8,337 nucleotides of DNA, from NCBI GenBank assembly GCA_027040375.1, contig JALUMJ010000132.1:1-8337 (forward strand). The letters run 5' to 3'. Within the stretch, counting starts at the first letter, position 1, and every line of letters begins with the position of its first letter. Below the pieces are notes generated by a model, which saw only the letters and a list, made by a program, of their open reading frames with translations, was not told the origin of the DNA and did not search any database. Made by a program: the position numbers and the translations under genes. The DNA is from Campylobacteraceae bacterium. GTDB lineage: Bacteria; Campylobacterota; Campylobacteria; Campylobacterales; Sulfurospirillaceae. This document shows positions 5,861 to 8,337 of this stretch, one piece after another.

Positions 5861-6712
5861 GTGTCATTTAAAATAACAAAAATGATAGATTTAGATTCAA
5901 TAGATTTTCTAGTTGATGTCGAAGCACCTGAAGTTGCCGAAAGATTTCATCCAGGGCAATTTGTGATGTTGATGACTAGGGTAGAGGGAGAACGAATTCC
6001 TATGTCTGTCATGAAAGTAGAAGATGGAACAATCAGCATGTTTATTCGAAAGTTAGGAAAAACATCAAAAGAGTTGCGAGATGGTATGACTAGCTTTGAA
6101 AATGTTATCGGACCTTTGGGGCATGGTATAGAGGAAAAAGTATATGGGAATATCGTAGTTGTTTCTGATGCAGTTTGTGGGCATGCAGAAAATTATGCAA
6201 TATGCGAAGCTCTTGGTAAGATAGAAGGGAATCACCTTACTTCTATACAAACTTTTGCAAGCAAAAAAGAAATATATCCAGATGAATATCTTACAAAAAG
6301 CATAGCCGATAGGCACTTTATAACAACTGAGGATGGGTCTTTTGGCGATGAAGGAAGTTACATCACAACTATAAAAAGACTGCTCGATAATGGTGTAAAG
6401 ATAGATTATGTTTTTGGTGGAGGGAAACTTCCAACGATGAAAGCTATTTCTACTATATTGGCTATAAACAATATAGATAATCTTTTTACAACGAGACAAA
6501 TGATGGTCGATGGCTCCGGTATGTGCGGTGCTTGCAGGGTATATCTAGATGGCGAGATGAAATTAGCCTGTGTTGATGGGCCTATGTTTGACAGTAGAAA
6601 GATAAATTGGACACGGGCTATGAAACGATATGGAATGTTTAAAAAAGAAGAAAAGAAAGCAAATGATTATTACGAAGCACATAAAGGGGGATGCGGACAA
6701 TGCCAAAAATAA
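5861..6712 (+). CDS. Sulfide/dihydroorotate dehydrogenase-like FAD/NAD-binding protein (NfnA/SudB-like small subunit)
   Basis: This 283-residue ferredoxin-NADP-reductase-type subunit pairs with the larger flavoprotein encoded next. The FAD-binding barrel (about 1-90) shows HPGQFVML and the flavin motif ERIPMS (R45, S49). The nucleotide-binding half (about 96-210) ends in the conserved EDGSFGDEG and GGGKLPTMK elements. The C-terminal [2Fe-2S] site is intact: VDGSGMCGAC, with D217, C222, C225 and, further on, C237 in ACVDGP; in NfnA this cluster uses three Cys and one Asp. A tail, HKGGCGQC, carries two more Cys, as in many relatives. The usual glycine-rich GGGVGxAP loop of the nucleotide site is replaced by SDAVCGHAE (102-110), which is unusual. 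The start is GTG with AGGAGG upstream. It overlaps the next gene by 13 bp. The complex probably transfers electrons between NAD(P)H and ferredoxin or sulfur compounds; the actual substrate is not proven. Confidence 0.88.
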   Translation: MSFKITKMIDLDSIDFLVDVEAPEVAERFHPGQFVMLMTRVEGERIPMSVMKVEDGTISMFIRKLGKTSKELRDGMTSFENVIGPLGHGIEEKVYGNIVVVSDAVCGHAENYAICEALGKIEGNHLTSIQTFASKKEIYPDEYLTKSIADRHFITTEDGSFGDEGSYITTIKRLLDNGVKIDYVFGGGKLPTMKAISTILAINNIDNLFTTRQMMVDGSGMCGACRVYLDGEMKLACVDGPMFDSRKINWTRAMKRYGMFKKEEKKANDYYEAHKGGCGQCQK

Positions 6713-8091
6713 AACCTAGAGTTCCGATGGGAGAACAGCCTCCATTGCAACGAATAAAAAACTTTAAATCTGTGCCATACGGCTATACCGAGGAAGAAGC
6801 AGCGGAAGAAGCAGCTAGATGCATACAATGCAAGAAACCAAAATGTGAACCTGCATGCCCTGTAAATATTGGCATCAAAGAGATGAATCTGCTGATAGCT
6901 GAGAAAAAATTTGAAGAAGCATATCTTTTGGTCAAGCAAGACAATATGTTTCCAGCATGTTCAGGAAGAGTCTGTCCACAAGAAAACCAATGCGAAGGTG
7001 ACTGTATCTTGAAAAAGTTTGACGAACCAGTCGCCATTGGCAAGCTTGAAGCTTTTATAGCCGACTGGGGACAAGCACATAAAATCGATGTAGAAAATAC
7101 GATAGTCAACAACGAAGATAAACATGTAGCCATAGTTGGCTCAGGACCTGCTGGACTTGCATGTGCATCAGAGTGTAGAAAATATGGCTATGCAGTCACG
7201 ATATATGAAACTCTGCATAAAGCTGGTGGCGTACTTCAGTATGGTATCCCAGAATTTAGATTACCAAAAGATATAGTTGATGAGGAAGTTCGGAAACTAG
7301 AAGACATGGGTGTTAAAATAGTACTAAATCATACTGTTGGTCAAAATATCTACTTTTATGAATTAACCAGTCAAAATGATGCAGTTTTTCTAGCTATGGG
7401 TGCTGGTGCTCCAAAATTCATGGGCATACAAGGGGAAAATCCACTTGATGGCGTTTACTCTTCAAATGAGTTTTTGATTCGTGCAAATCTCATGAAAGCA
7501 TATAAATTTCCTGAGTGGGATACTCCTATAGATGTAGGTGAAACCGTGGCAGTGATTGGGGCTGGAAATGTTGCGATGGACTCTGCTAGAACAGCTCTAA
7601 GACTTGGAGCAAAAGAGGTTCACATCATATATAGAAGAACCAAAGAGTATGCTCCTGCTCGTGAAGAAGAGCTACACCACGCTCTTGAAGAAGGCATAAT
7701 TTTTCACGAACTAGTTAATCCTATAAGATTTCATGGTAACGACCAAGGCTTTATCGACTATATGGAGCTTATTAAGATGGAACTTGTAGAGAAAAAGGAC
7801 GGCAGACTATCTCCACAGCCTATAGAAGGTAGTAATTTTTATCTAGGGGTAGATACCGTTATAGAAGCACTAGGAACTGTTCCAAATAGGCTATTTTTAG
7901 ATCGTGCACCTGAAATCAAAAGGGATAAAAAAGGTGTAATAATCGTAGATGAAAATCACATGACAAGCGTAGAAGGAACCTTCGCTGGAGGTGACGCGGC
8001 TAGTGGAGCAGCTACAGTCATAAAAGCACTAGGAGAAGGAAAAAGAGCAGCAAAATCAATACATGCATACATAAGCATGCAAAACAAATAA
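6700..8091 (+). CDS. gltA: NADPH-dependent glutamate synthase-type flavoprotein (NfnB/SudA/GltA-like large subunit)
   Basis: This 463-residue iron-sulfur flavoprotein is the catalytic partner of the preceding subunit. The N-terminal helical domain carries two Cys sets, C41-C44-C49-C53 and C87-C92-C98-C102, which in NfnB/GltD relatives hold two [4Fe-4S] clusters. An FAD Rossmann motif (GSGPAGL, G147-L153) is followed by the family stretch GGVLQYGIPEFRLPK. The NAD(P)H-binding Rossmann motif is GAGNVAMD (287-294), then YRRTKEYAPA. The C-terminal FAD contact is FAGGDAASGAATV. The length and motifs fit the TIGR01316-type gltA family. Homologues act as NfnB of electron-bifurcating transhydrogenase, SudA of sulfide dehydrogenase, or a glutamate-synthase small chain. 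The adjacent NfnA/SudB-like gene favours the first two. I start at MPKIKPRVPMGEQ (6700) because GGGGG ends 9 nt before it and relatives begin there; an ATG at 6691 would abut that site. Confidence 0.92.
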   Translation: MPKIKPRVPMGEQPPLQRIKNFKSVPYGYTEEEAAEEAARCIQCKKPKCEPACPVNIGIKEMNLLIAEKKFEEAYLLVKQDNMFPACSGRVCPQENQCEGDCILKKFDEPVAIGKLEAFIADWGQAHKIDVENTIVNNEDKHVAIVGSGPAGLACASECRKYGYAVTIYETLHKAGGVLQYGIPEFRLPKDIVDEEVRKLEDMGVKIVLNHTVGQNIYFYELTSQNDAVFLAMGAGAPKFMGIQGENPLDGVYSSNEFLIRANLMKAYKFPEWDTPIDVGETVAVIGAGNVAMDSARTALRLGAKEVHIIYRRTKEYAPAREEELHHALEEGIIFHELVNPIRFHGNDQGFIDYMELIKMELVEKKDGRLSPQPIEGSNFYLGVDTVIEALGTVPNRLFLDRAPEIKRDKKGVIIVDENHMTSVEGTFAGGDAASGAATVIKALGEGKRAAKSIHAYISMQNK

Positions 8092-8096
8092 TGACT

Positions 8097-8154
8097 AGGG
8101 GTCAGGGCTTGAATTGTGAATTTAAATAAATTCACAATTCAAGCCCTGACCCCT
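8097..8154. repeat. 27-bp perfect inverted repeat, REP/Y1-transposase-type palindrome
   Basis: Two perfectly complementary 27-nt arms (8097-8123 and 8128-8154) flank a 4-nt loop AAAT. Each outer end begins AGGGGTCAGGGCTTGAATT. From memory, GGGGTCAGG...CTTGAATT termini are recurrent palindromes beside REP-associated tyrosine (Y1/IS200-like) transposase genes in many bacteria, so this may be a non-autonomous copy or a REPIN-like unit; no transposase is in the window. It begins 5 bp after the gltA stop and ends 11 bp before the stop of a convergent gene, so its RNA hairpin could end transcription from both sides. Confidence 0.75.
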
Positions 8155-8165
8155 TTGAATAATAT

Positions 8166-8337
8166 CTATATTTTGAAGTCTTTAGCTTCCTCATTTAGTT
8201 TGTTAACAACTTTTTCTATTGACCAAACATTTTCATCTATCTGTTTTAAGACTTTAACCAACTCCTCACTATCTTTTGAAGTGTTTTCTATCTGAGATAA
8301 AATTGCAAAAGAAGCATCTTTTAGCAATGAAATAGTA
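8166..8337 (-). CDS. C-terminal fragment of a convergent helical protein, possibly a methyl-accepting chemotaxis protein
   Basis: The last 56 codons of a leftward gene are open from the right edge to a TAG at 8166-8168. The translated end, with segments SFAILSQIENTSKDSEELV, LKQIDENVWSIEKVVNKL and a final NEEAKDFKI, is one amphipathic, probably coiled-coil, helix with no cysteine and a single Trp. Several Campylobacterota chemoreceptors end in a similar helical tail finishing in FKI or FKV, so a methyl-accepting protein is the best guess, but no signature of the signalling hairpin is visible. Other coiled-coil proteins remain possible. The gene converges on gltA and is separated from it by the inverted repeat. 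Confidence 0.6.
   Translation of the reverse strand, partial: TISLLKDASFAILSQIENTSKDSEELVKVLKQIDENVWSIEKVVNKLNEEAKDFKI

Noticed and set aside
6065..6499. 144-codon leftward open frame inside the small oxidoreductase subunit
   Set aside because: It is antisense to a gene with clear flavin and [2Fe-2S] motifs; its Cys-, Ile- and Phe-rich composition is typical of reverse-strand shadows.
6691..6699. Earlier ATG for the gltA-type gene (MRTMPK...)
   Set aside because: The G-rich ribosome site abuts this ATG, and the family usually begins at MPKIKPRVPMGEQ, so 6700 is the better start.
6783..7133. 116-codon leftward open frame inside the gltA region
   Set aside because: It is antisense to the iron-sulfur domain of gltA; no start signal or family pattern.
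8097..8154. Plain intrinsic terminator as the sole explanation of the inverted repeat
   Set aside because: The stem is 27 bp and perfect, and only three T follow the arm's final C on the plus strand before GAATAAT. Termination may be a secondary role, but the length and end motif fit a mobile palindrome better.
1..8337. tRNA, rRNA, CRISPR array, riboswitch or complete insertion sequence
   Set aside because: No cloverleaf, regularly spaced direct repeats, known riboswitch core or transposase gene could be seen on either strand.

Overview
The window reads as chromosome of a Campylobacterota (Epsilonproteobacteria) member, probably a free-living Sulfurimonas-, Sulfurospirillum- or Arcobacter-like organism. 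The support is the low G+C with many short A/T runs, tightly overlapping genes, a DUF1104-type small exported protein, an MlaE permease with a fused N-terminal STAS domain, and T-rich, -35-poor promoter-like sequence. The genus is inferred from recall, not from a search.

Left part (1-5590, all on the minus strand): one continuous, tightly packed operon of eight genes. In transcription order these are a STAS-MlaE permease, an MlaF-type ATPase, an MlaD/MCE substrate-binding protein, an ABC-transport auxiliary lipoprotein, a small stand-alone GAF protein, a small exported DUF1104 protein, an OmpR-type response regulator and a sensor histidine kinase that runs off the left edge. Every junction overlaps or is at most 4 nt apart. 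The first four genes form a complete MCE-type inner-membrane lipid transporter with its envelope lipoprotein, but no MlaC. The last four look like a sensing and regulatory module on the same transcript, which suggests that envelope lipid transport and an envelope-sensing two-component system are co-expressed.

Middle (5591-5860): a divergent, A/T-rich promoter region. It holds a 9-bp-stem hairpin, a perfect 14-bp palindrome, two leftward -10-like boxes, one rightward -10 box with a strong Shine-Dalgarno sequence, and two very short leftward reading frames of unclear meaning.

Right part (5861-8091, plus strand): two overlapping genes for an NfnA/SudB-like flavoprotein with a [2Fe-2S] centre and an NfnB/SudA/GltA-like flavoprotein with two Cys clusters. 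Together they form a pyridine-nucleotide/ferredoxin-type oxidoreductase of the NfnAB/sulfide dehydrogenase family, often annotated as NADPH-dependent glutamate synthase. The small subunit has an atypical glycine-poor nucleotide-binding loop.

Right edge: directly after the oxidoreductase pair lies a 27-bp perfect inverted repeat with a 4-nt loop. It resembles the palindromes mobilised by REP-associated tyrosine (Y1) transposases and sits where it could act as a bidirectional terminator. Beyond it, on the minus strand, is the C-terminal end of a convergent gene, possibly a chemoreceptor. I saw no tRNA, rRNA, CRISPR array or complete insertion sequence.
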